Below are positions 56,234 through 64,000 of a DNA stretch of 64,000 nt, piece after piece. Below the pieces are notes generated by a model that was not told where the DNA came from, ran no database searches, and saw nothing but the letters and a program-made list of their open reading frames with translations. Position numbers and translations under genes: made by a program. Location of the stretch: assembly GCF_030813715.1 (NCBI RefSeq), contig NZ_JAUSUZ010000001.1:3224001-3288000 (forward strand), in the 5' to 3' direction. The DNA comes from Catenuloplanes indicus. GTDB taxonomy: Bacteria > Actinomycetota > Actinomycetes > Mycobacteriales > Micromonosporaceae. Each line of letters begins with the position of its first letter. Position 1 is the stretch's first letter.

Positions 56234-56235
56234 TG

Positions 56236-56637
56236 CTAGAGCGCGTCGTCGAGCAGGATCTCGCGCAGGTCGGCCGGGGTCACCAGGTAGACGCCGAGCA
56301 CGCGGACCCGGGCGGCGCGGCACACCTCGTACGTCGCGTGGAACCAGGCGCGGTCGGAGGCGCTCACGGCGCCGGAGCCGGGGCGGGTGAGGACCACCAG
56401 CACGCCGCCGCCCGGTGGTTCACGGGTGAGTGAGGCGGCGAACGCGGCGACGGTGCCGCGCGGGCCGTCACCGTCCGCGAACGGTGGGGGCTCGTCGACC
56501 GGGCAGTGCACCCGCACCCGGTTGTCCCGGTCGCAGAGCACGAAACGCACGCCGTACCGCGCGCGCTCGGCGCGGGTGAGCACGCGGGTCAGGTGCTCGT
56601 CGATCGCCGCCGGCGTGTCCAGGCGCGCCTCGTCCAT
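56236..56637 (-). CDS. Uncharacterised 133-aa protein
   Basis: A soluble alpha/beta protein of no family I recognise. Notable blocks: ARYGVRFVLCDRDNRVRVHC, GGVLVVLTRPGSGAVSASDR and VRVLGVYLVTPADLREILLD. The second and third loosely recall the RadC/JAB layout (Pro-Ser-x2-Asp-Arg), but metal-binding histidines are missing. ATG 56637 is used; a start at 56655 would add six residues. It stands between the HicA-like pair and a GNAT gene on the same strand. Confidence 0.68.
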   Translation of the reverse strand: MDEARLDTPAAIDEHLTRVLTRAERARYGVRFVLCDRDNRVRVHCPVDEPPPFADGDGPRGTVAAFAASLTREPPGGGVLVVLTRPGSGAVSASDRAWFHATYEVCRAARVRVLGVYLVTPADLREILLDDAL

Positions 56638-56715
56638 AGTCGACCATCGTTTCACCGCGGGGCGGCCGTCGCCATCCCCCGATAGCGCGCGATTAAGGCC
56701 ACCATGTCCGAAATA

Positions 56716-57153
56716 TCAGGCCAGGACGGGCAGGCGCTTCTCGAAGCAGACGCTGTGCGGGCCGGCCAGGTAGTCCCCGTACGGCCCGATCGGCTCGTAG
56801 CCCGCGCTGCGGTAGAGCGACATCGCCACCGGCAGGTAGCCGCCGGTCTCCAGGCGCACCACGCGGTAACCGGCGCGGGCGGCCAACTCCTCCAGCTCCG
56901 CCAGGATCGCGCGGGAGAACCCCTGACCGCGGAACTCCGGCCGGACGTACATCCGCTTGATCTCGGCCGTGTCCGGATCGAGCGTGACCACCGCGCCGCA
57001 CGCGACCGCGTGCCCGTTGACGACGCCGACCAGGTACGACGCGCCGGTCCGCACCGTACGGACCGCGCCGGTCACCGAGGCGAGCTCACGCTGCTGCTCA
57101 AGGATGAGTGCGTGCAGCTCGGGGTCGGTGGCCGTACGGGGCTCAATCAACAT
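56716..57153 (-). CDS. GNAT family N-acetyltransferase
   Basis: A 145-aa GNAT protein. MYVRPEFRGQGFSRAILAEL (about 68-87) is the acetyl-CoA loop, and SLYRSAGYEPIGPYGDY closes the fold. Similar to small acetyltransferases of unknown acceptor. It lies 64 bases after obgE on the same strand and may be co-transcribed with it. Confidence 0.9.
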   Translation of the reverse strand: MLIEPRTATDPELHALILEQQRELASVTGAVRTVRTGASYLVGVVNGHAVACGAVVTLDPDTAEIKRMYVRPEFRGQGFSRAILAELEELAARAGYRVVRLETGGYLPVAMSLYRSAGYEPIGPYGDYLAGPHSVCFEKRLPVLA

Positions 57154-57217
57154 GAATGGAGGTTAGTCACGCCCGTTTTCTACGAGGTTTCGCAGAAATG
57201 GCCCGGAGCCGTGGTGA

Positions 57218-58747
57218 TCACGACCACTCGTCCTCGGCGAGCTTCTCCGACTGCAGCGTGGCGAGCCAGGCGGACTCCTCCGGGATGACCGTCCGCTCCC
57301 GCCGCGCCTTCCGGGCAGCCAGACGCGCCGCCGCGGTGGGCCGGTGGTTCTTCTCCTCCAGGCGGATGTCGGTGCCGCGCGGGCCGGCCAGGTATTCCCC
57401 GGCGTCCGGCTGCCACTCGAACTCCCAGGTGCCGATGCGCACCACGTCGCCGGGCCGCGCACCGGCCTTGCCCAGCGCGTCCTCGACGCCGAGCCGGTTG
57501 AGCCGGTCCGCGAGGTAGCCGACCGCCTCGTCGTTGTCGAAGTTCGTCTGCCGCACCCAGCGCTCCGGCCGTGGCCCGCTCAGGACCCAGGCGCTCTGCC
57601 GCGCGGCGTCCTCGGCGTCGAGACCGGCGTCACTGTCGGCCGCGAGCGCGGCGGAGGCCGCCTCGTCGCGGGTGATCGTGAAGCCGCTGTCGTCCACCGC
57701 GACCGGGCGGATGACGATCCGGGACGGCTCGGCCGGGGCGACCGTGATCCGGTTCTCCTCGACCAGCTTCGACAGCGCGAAGGTCAGCTCGCGCAGGCCC
57801 TCCCGGGTCGCGGTGCTCACCTCGAACACGGTGTAGCCGCGCGCCTCCAGGTCCGGCCGGACGATCTCCGCGAGGTCCCGAGCGTCCGGAATGTCGATCT
57901 TGTTGAGCACCACCACACGCGGCCGGTCCTCCAGGCCGCCGTACGCCGCGAGCTCCGCCTCCAGCGTCTCGATGTCGCTGACCGGGTCACGCTCGGTCTC
58001 CAGCGCAGCGCAGTCGACCACGTGCGCGAGCACGGCGCAGCGCTCGATGTGCCGCAGGAACTCCAGGCCGAGGCCCTTGCCGGTGGCCGCGCCCGGGATC
58101 AGGCCCGGCACGTCCGCCATGGTGAACGTCTTCTCGCCCGCCTGCACCACGCCCAGGTTCGGCACCAGCGTGGTGAACGGGTAATCCGCGATCTTCGGTT
58201 TGGCCGCGGAGACCACCGAGATCAGCGAGGACTTACCGGCCGAGGGGAATCCCACCAGGCCCACGTCGGCGACGCTCTTCAGCTCCAGCACCACGTCCAG
58301 CAGGTCGCCCGGCTCGCCCAGCTCGGCGAAGCCCGGCACCTTCCGCCGCGAGTTGGCCAGCGACGCGTTGCCACGCCCGCCCCGGCCGCCGCGCGCCGCG
58401 TCGAAGCTGGCGTCCGCGCCGATCAGGTCGGCCAGGACCTCACCCTCGGGGGTCAGCACGACCGTGCCGTCCGGCACCTTCAGCACCAGGTCACGGCCCT
58501 TCGCACCGTCCCGGTTGCCGCCGCCACCACCGGCGCCGTTCTGCGCCTTGATGTGCGGCCGGAAGTGGAAGTCCAGCAGCGTGTGCACCTGCGGGTCGAC
58601 GACCAGCCGCACGCTGCCGCCGTGCCCGCCGTCGCCGCCGTCCGGGCCGCCGAGCGGCTTGAACTTCTCCCGGAGGACCGACACGCAGCCGTGGCCACCG
58701 TTCCCCGCCTGCAGGTGCAGCACCACGCGGTCGACAAACGTTGCCAC
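57218..58747 (-). CDS. obgE: GTPase ObgE/CgtA
   Basis: A 509-aa Obg GTPase with the glycine-rich N-terminal Obg fold ([36 protein letters not shown]), G domain with [18 protein letters not shown] and NKIDIP, and the actinobacterial OCT extension at the C-terminus. It senses guanine nucleotides and binds the 50S subunit. GTG at 58747 has AAGGGG six bases upstream. Separated from rpmA by a strong terminator, so it may have its own promoter. Confidence 0.98.
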   Translation of the reverse strand: MATFVDRVVLHLQAGNGGHGCVSVLREKFKPLGGPDGGDGGHGGSVRLVVDPQVHTLLDFHFRPHIKAQNGAGGGGGNRDGAKGRDLVLKVPDGTVVLTPEGEVLADLIGADASFDAARGGRGGRGNASLANSRRKVPGFAELGEPGDLLDVVLELKSVADVGLVGFPSAGKSSLISVVSAAKPKIADYPFTTLVPNLGVVQAGEKTFTMADVPGLIPGAATGKGLGLEFLRHIERCAVLAHVVDCAALETERDPVSDIETLEAELAAYGGLEDRPRVVVLNKIDIPDARDLAEIVRPDLEARGYTVFEVSTATREGLRELTFALSKLVEENRITVAPAEPSRIVIRPVAVDDSGFTITRDEAASAALAADSDAGLDAEDAARQSAWVLSGPRPERWVRQTNFDNDEAVGYLADRLNRLGVEDALGKAGARPGDVVRIGTWEFEWQPDAGEYLAGPRGTDIRLEEKNHRPTAAARLAARKARRERTVIPEESAWLATLQSEKLAEDEWS

Positions 58748-58853
58748 TTCCAGCCCCTTAAAGATCAAAACCATCCGGGGGTACGCCGAGGGGCGTGCCC
58801 GGGTAACTCAAGAGTGCACGACGCCGAATAATTCCGGTTTGTGGGCAAATAAA

Positions 58854-58886
58854 AAGCGGGCCGGGGCACACAGCCCCAGCCCGCTT
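58854..58886 (-). terminator. Rho-independent terminator after rplU-rpmA
   Basis: On the minus strand AAGCGGGCTGGGGC ... GCCCCGGCCCGCTT forms a 14-bp stem with a single mismatch, then TTTTATTT follows (complement of 58847-58853). This is the only terminator in the window with a good U tract. Confidence 0.93.
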
Positions 58887-58900
58887 CGAAAGACCGAGGA

Positions 58901-59158
58901 TCAGGCCTCGACCGGCACGATGCTGACCGTCTTGCGGCCACGCGCGTTGCCGAACTGGACCGAGCCGTGGGCCAGCGCGAACAGCGTGTCGTCGCCGCCA
59001 CGGCCGACCAGGTCACCCGGGTGGAACTTGGTGCCGCGCTGGCGGACCAGGATCTCGCCGGCCTTCACGACCTGACCACCGAAGCGCTTGACACCCAGCC
59101 GCTGAGCTGCGGAGTCGCGACCGTTGCGCGAGCTGGAAGCACCCTTTTTGTGAGCCAT
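58901..59158 (-). CDS. rpmA: 50S ribosomal protein L27
   Basis: An 85-aa ribosomal protein; the N-terminus [20 protein letters not shown] and GGDDTLFAL are diagnostic. It follows rplU by 13 bases in the usual rplU-rpmA pair. Confidence 0.99.
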   Translation of the reverse strand: MAHKKGASSSRNGRDSAAQRLGVKRFGGQVVKAGEILVRQRGTKFHPGDLVGRGGDDTLFALAHGSVQFGNARGRKTVSIVPVEA

Positions 59159-59171
59159 GAGCTAGCCGCCC

Positions 59172-59489
59172 CTACTTCTTGCCGCTGGAGATGCCGGTCA
59201 CCTTGATCTTCGTCAGCGGCTGACGGTGCCCCTGGCGCTTGTGGTAGCCGGTCTTGTTCTTGAACTTGTGGATCCGGATCTTCGGGCCCTTGGTGTGCTC
59301 GGCGATCTCGCCGGACACCGAGACCTTGGCAAGCTGCGCCGCGTCGGTCACCAGGTCATCGCCGTCAACGAGGAGCAGCGCCGCGAGCTTCACCGCGTCG
59401 CCGGGCTCACCCACGAGCTTCTCGACCTCGATCACGTCGCCCTCGGCGACCTTGTACTGCTTGCCGCCGGTCTTGACGATCGCGTACAT
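59172..59489 (-). CDS. rplU: 50S ribosomal protein L21
   Basis: A 105-aa protein beginning [14 protein letters not shown], typical of L21, with [17 protein letters not shown] in the C-terminal half. ATG at 59489. It lies downstream of rne and a small lipoprotein gene, an order conserved apart from the lipoprotein. Confidence 0.99.
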   Translation of the reverse strand: MYAIVKTGGKQYKVAEGDVIEVEKLVGEPGDAVKLAALLLVDGDDLVTDAAQLAKVSVSGEIAEHTKGPKIRIHKFKNKTGYHKRQGHRQPLTKIKVTGISSGKK

Positions 59490-59678
59490 GAGACGCGGAC
59501 TCCCTGTCGTTGACAAGCGGCGCGCAAGTGTCACCACGCAACCGCTGGCGGATGGTTCGGTGCTCGCGCCGAGCCTCTCCGGGAGATGAACTCCAGATGG
59601 CGCACGCGAACGCGGCGCACGAAGGTGCGCCAAAGGCAAGCGTACGCCATGACCCCCTGACCTCCCAACTCGGGTGCG

Positions 59679-60248
59679 TCAGCTGCCGCAGAGCTCGTCG
59701 AGCATGGCCTGCAACTGCTCCACCTGGCCGCCGCCGATCGCGTTCAGATCCGCGGTCATCGTGCTCACCTGGGCCGCCATGTTCGTCAGCACCGCCTTGA
59801 GCCGGGCGTCCGTGGCCGCACCGGCCTGGGTACGCAGCGACGCCTCCCAGCCGTCCAGCGCCTTCTCCGCCGCAGCCTGCGCGGCCTTGCCCTCCGCCGT
59901 GTCCGGACCGGCCTGGGCGAGTTTGGAGAGCTGCCCGACGTACTCCATCACGGCGGCCGAGCTGTCCTTGGTCACCGTGTCGCAGACCTGCTGCGCGTTG
60001 CCGCCGGCCGGGCCGGTGCCCTGCGGGATCGACACGGTGCCGGACGCCGCGCCGGTCGCGGGCGCGGTGGCGGCCGGACCGGTGGCGGCCGGACCAGTGG
60101 CGGCGGGACCGGACGCGGACGCGGCCGTGGACGGCGCCGGGCCCGCCGGCTCCTCCTCGCCGGACGAACACGCGGCGGTGAACAGCAGCGCGGCAGCCAG
60201 CGCGAACGCCGCGCTGGCAGAACGGGAGAGGGACCGGGGGCGGGTCAT
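59679..60248 (-). CDS. Lipoprotein with GPAAT repeats
   Basis: A 189-aa lipoprotein: signal peptide with lipobox TAAC (about 24-27), a low-complexity linker with three GPAAT pentapeptides (about 47-61), and a helical domain (about 85-189) with two cysteines (QQVCDTV and DELCGS) that could form a disulfide. No family recognised. It sits between rne and rplU but is 189 bases from rplU and 139 from rne, so it may be independently transcribed. Confidence 0.8.
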   Translation of the reverse strand: MTRPRSLSRSASAAFALAAALLFTAACSSGEEEPAGPAPSTAASASGPAATGPAATGPAATAPATGAASGTVSIPQGTGPAGGNAQQVCDTVTKDSSAAVMEYVGQLSKLAQAGPDTAEGKAAQAAAEKALDGWEASLRTQAGAATDARLKAVLTNMAAQVSTMTADLNAIGGGQVEQLQAMLDELCGS

Positions 60249-60329
60249 GTGGGTGCTCCTGGGTTGGGGCCGTCGACCGCCGTCGACACTAACCCGAACC
60301 GACGCGCGCCGCTCGCGTCGCTCCCGGAA

Positions 60330-60373
60330 CGGCCGAAGGCGCTCCCCCGGTGCTGGAGGAGCGCCTTCGGCCG
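60330..60373 (-). terminator. Terminator hairpin after rne
   Basis: A perfect 16-bp stem (60330-60345 with 60358-60373) and 12-base loop lie 14 bases beyond the rne stop. No U tract. Confidence 0.85.
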
Positions 60374-60387
60374 ATCAGCAGGCCCGA

Positions 60388-63300
60388 TCAGGGACGGGTA
60401 CGGCGGCGGGTGCCACGCCGGGTCCGGCGACGGCCACCGCTGCCGCCCTCGGCGTCATCGGCGTCCTCGTCGTCGCCGAGCGCGTCCGGGTCCTCCGCAC
60501 CGGCCAGCCGGACCGGCTCGCCGTCGTCGTCGGTCTCGGCGTCCTCGTCGTAGCCGGTGTTCTCGTACCGGGAGAGGTCGTAACCCATGGTGTCGTCGTA
60601 GCTCGCGGCCTCGTACGCGGACAGCGACGGCGCCGGGGCCACCTGCTGGAGGATGCCCGACACGCCACCGGTCACCGGCGGGACGACCGGCGCGACCGGC
60701 GGCTCCACCTGCGGCTGCGGGCCGGCCTCCGGCTCGATCACCGGCGCCGGCTCCGGCTCGGCCAGCACGGCCTGCGCGGTCGCCGACTCGGCCACCACCA
60801 GCTCGGCGGCCTTCCGTCCGCGACGGCGGCCGGACCCCTCGGCACGGTCACCGCGCTCCGGACGGTCGCCGCGCTCCGGACGCTCACTGCGCTCCGTGCG
60901 GACCGGCGACGGGACGATGCCGGAAGCCACCGACTTCACCCGGTCGCCCGCGCCGTGACCGTTACCGTTGCCGTTACGCTTGTCGCCGACCGGCTCGGTG
61001 TGGATGACCAGGCCGCGGCCCTTGCAGTGGTCACAGGTCTCGCTGAACGCCTCCAGCAGGCCCGCGCCGATCCGCTTGCGTGTCATCTGCACCAGGCCGA
61101 GCGAGGTGATCTCGGTGACCTGGTGCTTGGTCCGGTCCCGGCCCAGGCACTCGGTCAGCCGGCGCAGCACCAGCTCGCGGTTGCTCTCCAGCACCATGTC
61201 GATGAAGTCGATGACCACGATGCCGCCGAGGTCGCGCAGCCGCAGCTGGCGCACGATCTCCTCGGCCGCCTCCAGGTTGTTCCGGGTGACGGTCTCCTCC
61301 AGGTTGCCGCCCGCGCCGGTGTACTTACCGGTGTTGACGTCGACCACGGTCATCGCCTCGGTCCGGTCGATCACCAGGTGACCGCCGGACGGGAGGAAGA
61401 CCTTGCGGTCCAGGCCCTTGAGGATCTGCTCGTCGATCCGCTTCTCCGCGAAGATGTCGCCGACGCCGGTGTAGCGGTGCAGCCGGTCGACCAGGTCCGG
61501 GGAGACGTGCGTGAGGTAGTCCTCCACCATGTGGTAGGCGTCCTCGCCCTGCACCAGGACCTCGCGGAAGTCCTCGTTGAAGAGGTCACGGACCACCCGT
61601 ACCAGCAGGTCCGGCTCCTCGTAGAGCGCGACCGGTGCGCCGCCCTCGGCGGCCCGGGCCTGGATGTCCTCCCACTGCGCCTGCAGCCGCTTGACGTCGC
61701 GGGCCAGCTCGTCCTCGCTGGCGCCCTCGGCCGCGGTCCGCACGATCACGCCGGCGCCGTCCGGGACCAGCTTCTTCAGCACGTCGCGGAGCCGCTTGCG
61801 CTCGTTGTCCGGCAGCTTCCGGCTGATGCCGGACGCGTTGCCGTGCGGCACGTAGACCAGGTGCCGGCCGGAGAGCGCGATGTGGCTGGTCAGCCGCGCG
61901 CCCTTGTGCCCGATCGGGTCCTTGGTCACCTGCACCAGCACGGAGTCGCCGGAGCGCAGCGCCTGCTCGATCGAGCGGGCACGCCCCTCCAGGCCGGTCG
62001 CGTCCCAGTTGACCTCGCCGGCGTAGAGCACGGCGTTGCGGCCGCGCCCGATGTCCACGAACGCCGCCTCCATGCTGGGCAGCACGTTCTGCACCTTGCC
62101 GAGGTACACGTTGCCGGCCATGGTCCCGGAGGAACCGCGGCTGACGTAGTGCTCGACCAGGATGCCGTCCTCCAGCACCGCGATCTGCGTACGGTCGCTG
62201 GTCTGCCGGACCACCATCGTGCGGTCGACGGCCTCGCGGCGGGCCAGGAACTCCGACTCGGACAGGATCGGCGGGCGGGTCCGGCGCTGCTCACGGCCGT
62301 CCCGGCGGCGCTGGCGCTTCGCCTCCAGCCGGGTCGAGCCGGACACGCCCTGCACCTCGTCGGCGACGGCGCGCGGCTCACGGATGCGCACCACCGTGTG
62401 GACGCCGGCCTCTTCGGCCTCGTCCGCGTCGCCGGAGCCCTTGCGGCGGCGACGGCGGCGACGGCGGGTCATCGGCTCGCCGCCGTCCTCCTCCTCGTCG
62501 TCCTCGGACTCGGCGGCGGGCGCGTCGGCCTCGGACTCCGGCTGGTCGTCGTCGCCGGCCTCGTCGTCCGAGGTGCCGCGGCCGCGGCCACGGCCACGGC
62601 GGCCACGGCGGCGGCGACGGCGGCCGGCGGCCTCGTCGTCGTCCGACTCCCCGTCCAGATCGTCCTCGACGTCGTCCGCGCTCTCGTCCGGCTCCTCCAG
62701 CGCAGCGTCGGTACCCCGGCCGCGGACCTCGGCGGTCTCGTCCTCGTCCGGCTCCACCAGGTCGGCGGCCGCACCACGGCGGCGGCGACGGCGACGGCCG
62801 GTCTCGATCGGCTCCGGCTCCTCGTCCGCGGCGACCGGCTCCGGCACGGACACGGCCTCGGCCGGTGCGACCAGCGCGGCGGCCGGCGGCTCGGCGCGGC
62901 GGGTGACCGGCACGACCGGCTCCGGCTCGGGCGCCATGAACAGCACCGGCGGCGGCATCGCGGCGCGGCGGCGCCGGGTGCGCGGCTCGTCCTCGGCCGG
63001 CTCGACCGGCGCGGCGACCGGGGTCGCGGCGCCGGACTCGTCCTCGAGCTGGTCGTCCAGCGGGACCACCACGATCGGCAGCTGCTCCTGCGGAGCGCTC
63101 TCCGCGGCCGGGGCCGCGGTCTTGCGGGTACGGGTACGTGTGCGGGTCGCCTTGACCGGCGCGGCCGGGGCCTGGTCGCCCTCCAGCGCGATCGGCACCG
63201 GGCTGATCTCCGGGTTGACGCCGGCCTGCGTCTCGGGGTGCGACTCCGCTCCGACCGCCGCGTCGGCAGACGTCGCGGCCGGCGACTCCGCGGCCGGTTC

Positions 63301-64000
63301 GGCGGCGAGCGCCGGTGCGGCGGCCTTGCGGCTCCGGGTGCGGCGCACGGGCGCGGCGGGCGCGTCCTCCGCGGTCTCACCCTCTGCGGCAGGCGCGGCG
63401 GCCTTGCGGGTCCGGGTACGCGTGCGTGCGGCCTTGACCGGCAGCACCGGTACCTCGGCCGCGTCCGCGCCGCCGGCCGGCTCCGCGTCACCGGCCACGA
63501 TCCCGCCGGCCGCCGTGTCCGTGTCGCCGATCGCATTCGCGCCGGCAGCCGGGTCCGCCGCGTCGCCGGCCAGGTCCGCGTTACCGACCACGTCCGCGCC
63601 GTCGGCCGCGGCATCGTACTGAGCAGGCGAAACAGCCGAAATGCCGGCAGCGCCTGAATCAGCGGCAGTCTCGGTCGCGTCAGCGTCGGCATCGTTCTGC
63701 GCGGCGACCGCACCGGCGCCCGCGCCGGAACCGCCGACCGCGTTGACGCCGAGTTCCGCGGTGGCGTCGAGTTCCACGGCGGCACCCGGCTCAGCGGTGG
63801 CACCAGCAGCCGGAACATCGCCGGCCGCGGCATCGGTCACGCCGGCACCCGGCTCAGCCGAGGCAGCAGGCGCGACCGGCGCACCAGCGGCAGCGCTCGC
63901 CACGGCCACATCCGCCGCCGCAGGCTCCGCGTGCACCGCAGGCTCCGTGGACTCGCCACCGCCGGCGGGAGCCGCCTCGATCGGCGCCGGACCGGCGTCG
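60388..64000 (-). CDS. rne: Ribonuclease E/G (5'-truncated by the window edge)
   Basis: At least 1203 aa and open at the right edge. The C-terminal half carries the RNase E/G catalytic region: S1-like start ILVEHYVSRGSSGTMAGN (about 62.15 kb), DIGRGRNAVLYAGEVNW, the acidic active-site segment VVIDFIDM (about 61.2 kb), and the zinc-link CDHCKGRG (about 61.03 kb). Upstream lie about 600 residues of disordered sequence with Arg-rich blocks, including RTRTRTRK units repeated and GRRRRRRGRRGRGRG, probably an RNA- or protein-binding scaffold as in other actinobacterial RNase E. It leads the rne-rplU-rpmA-obgE cluster. Confidence 0.95.
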   Translation of the reverse strand, partial: DAGPAPIEAAPAGGGESTEPAVHAEPAAADVAVASAAAGAPVAPAASAEPGAGVTDAAAGDVPAAGATAEPGAAVELDATAELGVNAVGGSGAGAGAVAAQNDADADATETAADSGAAGISAVSPAQYDAAADGADVVGNADLAGDAADPAAGANAIGDTDTAAGGIVAGDAEPAGGADAAEVPVLPVKAARTRTRTRKAAAPAAEGETAEDAPAAPVRRTRSRKAAAPALAAEPAAESPAATSADAAVGAESHPETQAGVNPEISPVPIALEGDQAPAAPVKATRTRTRTRKTAAPAAESAPQEQLPIVVVPLDDQLEDESGAATPVAAPVEPAEDEPRTRRRRAAMPPPVLFMAPEPEPVVPVTRRAEPPAAALVAPAEAVSVPEPVAADEEPEPIETGRRRRRRRGAAADLVEPDEDETAEVRGRGTDAALEEPDESADDVEDDLDGESDDDEAAGRRRRRRGRRGRGRGRGTSDDEAGDDDQPESEADAPAAESEDDEEEDGGEPMTRRRRRRRRKGSGDADEAEEAGVHTVVRIREPRAVADEVQGVSGSTRLEAKRQRRRDGREQRRTRPPILSESEFLARREAVDRTMVVRQTSDRTQIAVLEDGILVEHYVSRGSSGTMAGNVYLGKVQNVLPSMEAAFVDIGRGRNAVLYAGEVNWDATGLEGRARSIEQALRSGDSVLVQVTKDPIGHKGARLTSHIALSGRHLVYVPHGNASGISRKLPDNERKRLRDVLKKLVPDGAGVIVRTAAEGASEDELARDVKRLQAQWEDIQARAAEGGAPVALYEEPDLLVRVVRDLFNEDFREVLVQGEDAYHMVEDYLTHVSPDLVDRLHRYTGVGDIFAEKRIDEQILKGLDRKVFLPSGGHLVIDRTEAMTVVDVNTGKYTGAGGNLEETVTRNNLEAAEEIVRQLRLRDLGGIVVIDFIDMVLESNRELVLRRLTECLGRDRTKHQVTEITSLGLVQMTRKRIGAGLLEAFSETCDHCKGRGLVIHTEPVGDKRNGNGNGHGAGDRVKSVASGIVPSPVRTERSERPERGDRPERGDRAEGSGRRRGRKAAELVVAESATAQAVLAEPEPAPVIEPEAGPQPQVEPPVAPVVPPVTGGVSGILQQVAPAPSLSAYEAASYDDTMGYDLSRYENTGYDEDAETDDDGEPVRLAGAEDPDALGDDEDADDAEGGSGGRRRTRRGTRRRTRP

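Larger units (their letters stand above)
55868..56235. other. Intergenic region (368 bp) with two large inverted repeats
   Basis: Between the HicA-like pair and the 133-aa gene, all on the minus strand. It contains the hairpins at 56116-56160 and 56175-56233; the stretch 55868-56115 must hold any promoter of the pair, but no clear motif is visible. No tRNA. Confidence 0.6.

Noticed and set aside
59674-63657. A 1327-codon open frame on the plus strand opposite rne
   Set aside because: It is antisense to an RNase E gene with clear motifs; its product is an artefact of GC-rich codons (Arg/Gly/Leu/Val-rich) with no domain.

Overview
The window is a very high-GC chromosomal segment of an actinomycete, most likely Micromonosporaceae (Actinoplanes/Catenuloplanes type). 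This rests on the strong G/C bias at third codon positions, the GTG starts, the presence of DUF397, DUF574 and DUF3311 families, and the core gene order recO-uppS, phoH-ybeY-corC-era, hrcA-dnaJ-rsmE, hemW, lepA, rpsT, holA-comEC-comEA, nadD-rsfS, obgE-rpmA-rplU-rne, which resembles other actinomycete chromosomes. The family-level placement is an inference.

Layout. 1-3.0 kb: TPP riboswitch controlling a ykoE-ykoD-ykoC type ECF transporter for thiamine or its pyrimidine precursor. 3.1-5.3 kb: Tat-exported PHP-domain protein with a histidine-rich leader, coupled to an unknown gene. 5.3-10 kb (minus): PAS-GGDEF-EAL protein, DUF574 methyltransferase, uppS, recO. 10-12 kb: DUF4097 lipoprotein overlapping tail-to-tail with an acyltransferase. 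12.2-16.4 kb (minus): overlapping operon phoH-ybeY-corC-(cytidine-deaminase-like)-era. 16.7-19.9 kb: DUF3311 plus solute symporter, then an SseB-family protein. 19.9-22.3 kb (minus): serine hydrolase, HIT protein, DUF1707 protein. 22.3-25.6 kb: GH3 beta-glucosidase, a decayed VapBC module, a Nudix hydrolase. 25.6-31.2 kb (minus): secreted DNRLRE-type protein and the heat-shock operon hrcA-dnaJ-rsmE-GNAT with a CIRCE operator. 31.3-38 kb: DUF4870 repeat protein, hemW, enoyl-CoA hydratase, secreted lysozyme-like protein, GlsB-type membrane protein, Nudix, lepA. 38-46.7 kb: phosphotransferase, rpsT, GNAT, a non-coding stretch with four perfect 20-bp repeats, then the operon comEA-comEC-holA-(671-aa low-complexity membrane protein). 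46.8-54 kb: DUF1444-like protein, small ORF, DegV, lipoprotein, phosphatase, rsfS, nadD, pepN. 54-57.2 kb: accessory patch with an orphan DUF397 protein, a membrane-anchored CBM2-like protein, a HicA-like/HTH gene pair that looks like a toxin-antitoxin module, two long perfect inverted repeats, an unknown gene and a GNAT. 57.2-64 kb (minus): rne-lipoprotein-rplU-rpmA-obgE, with rne running off the right edge.

Most of the window is housekeeping: translation and ribosome assembly, protein quality control, DNA repair and uptake, and cell-wall precursor synthesis. The less ordinary parts are the riboswitch expression platform, the VapBC fossil, the HicA-like/HTH pair beside tandem large hairpins, the orphan DUF397 gene, the SseB-family protein and the low-complexity protein co-transcribed with holA and comEC. 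No rRNA, tRNA, insertion sequence, prophage or CRISPR array was recognised.
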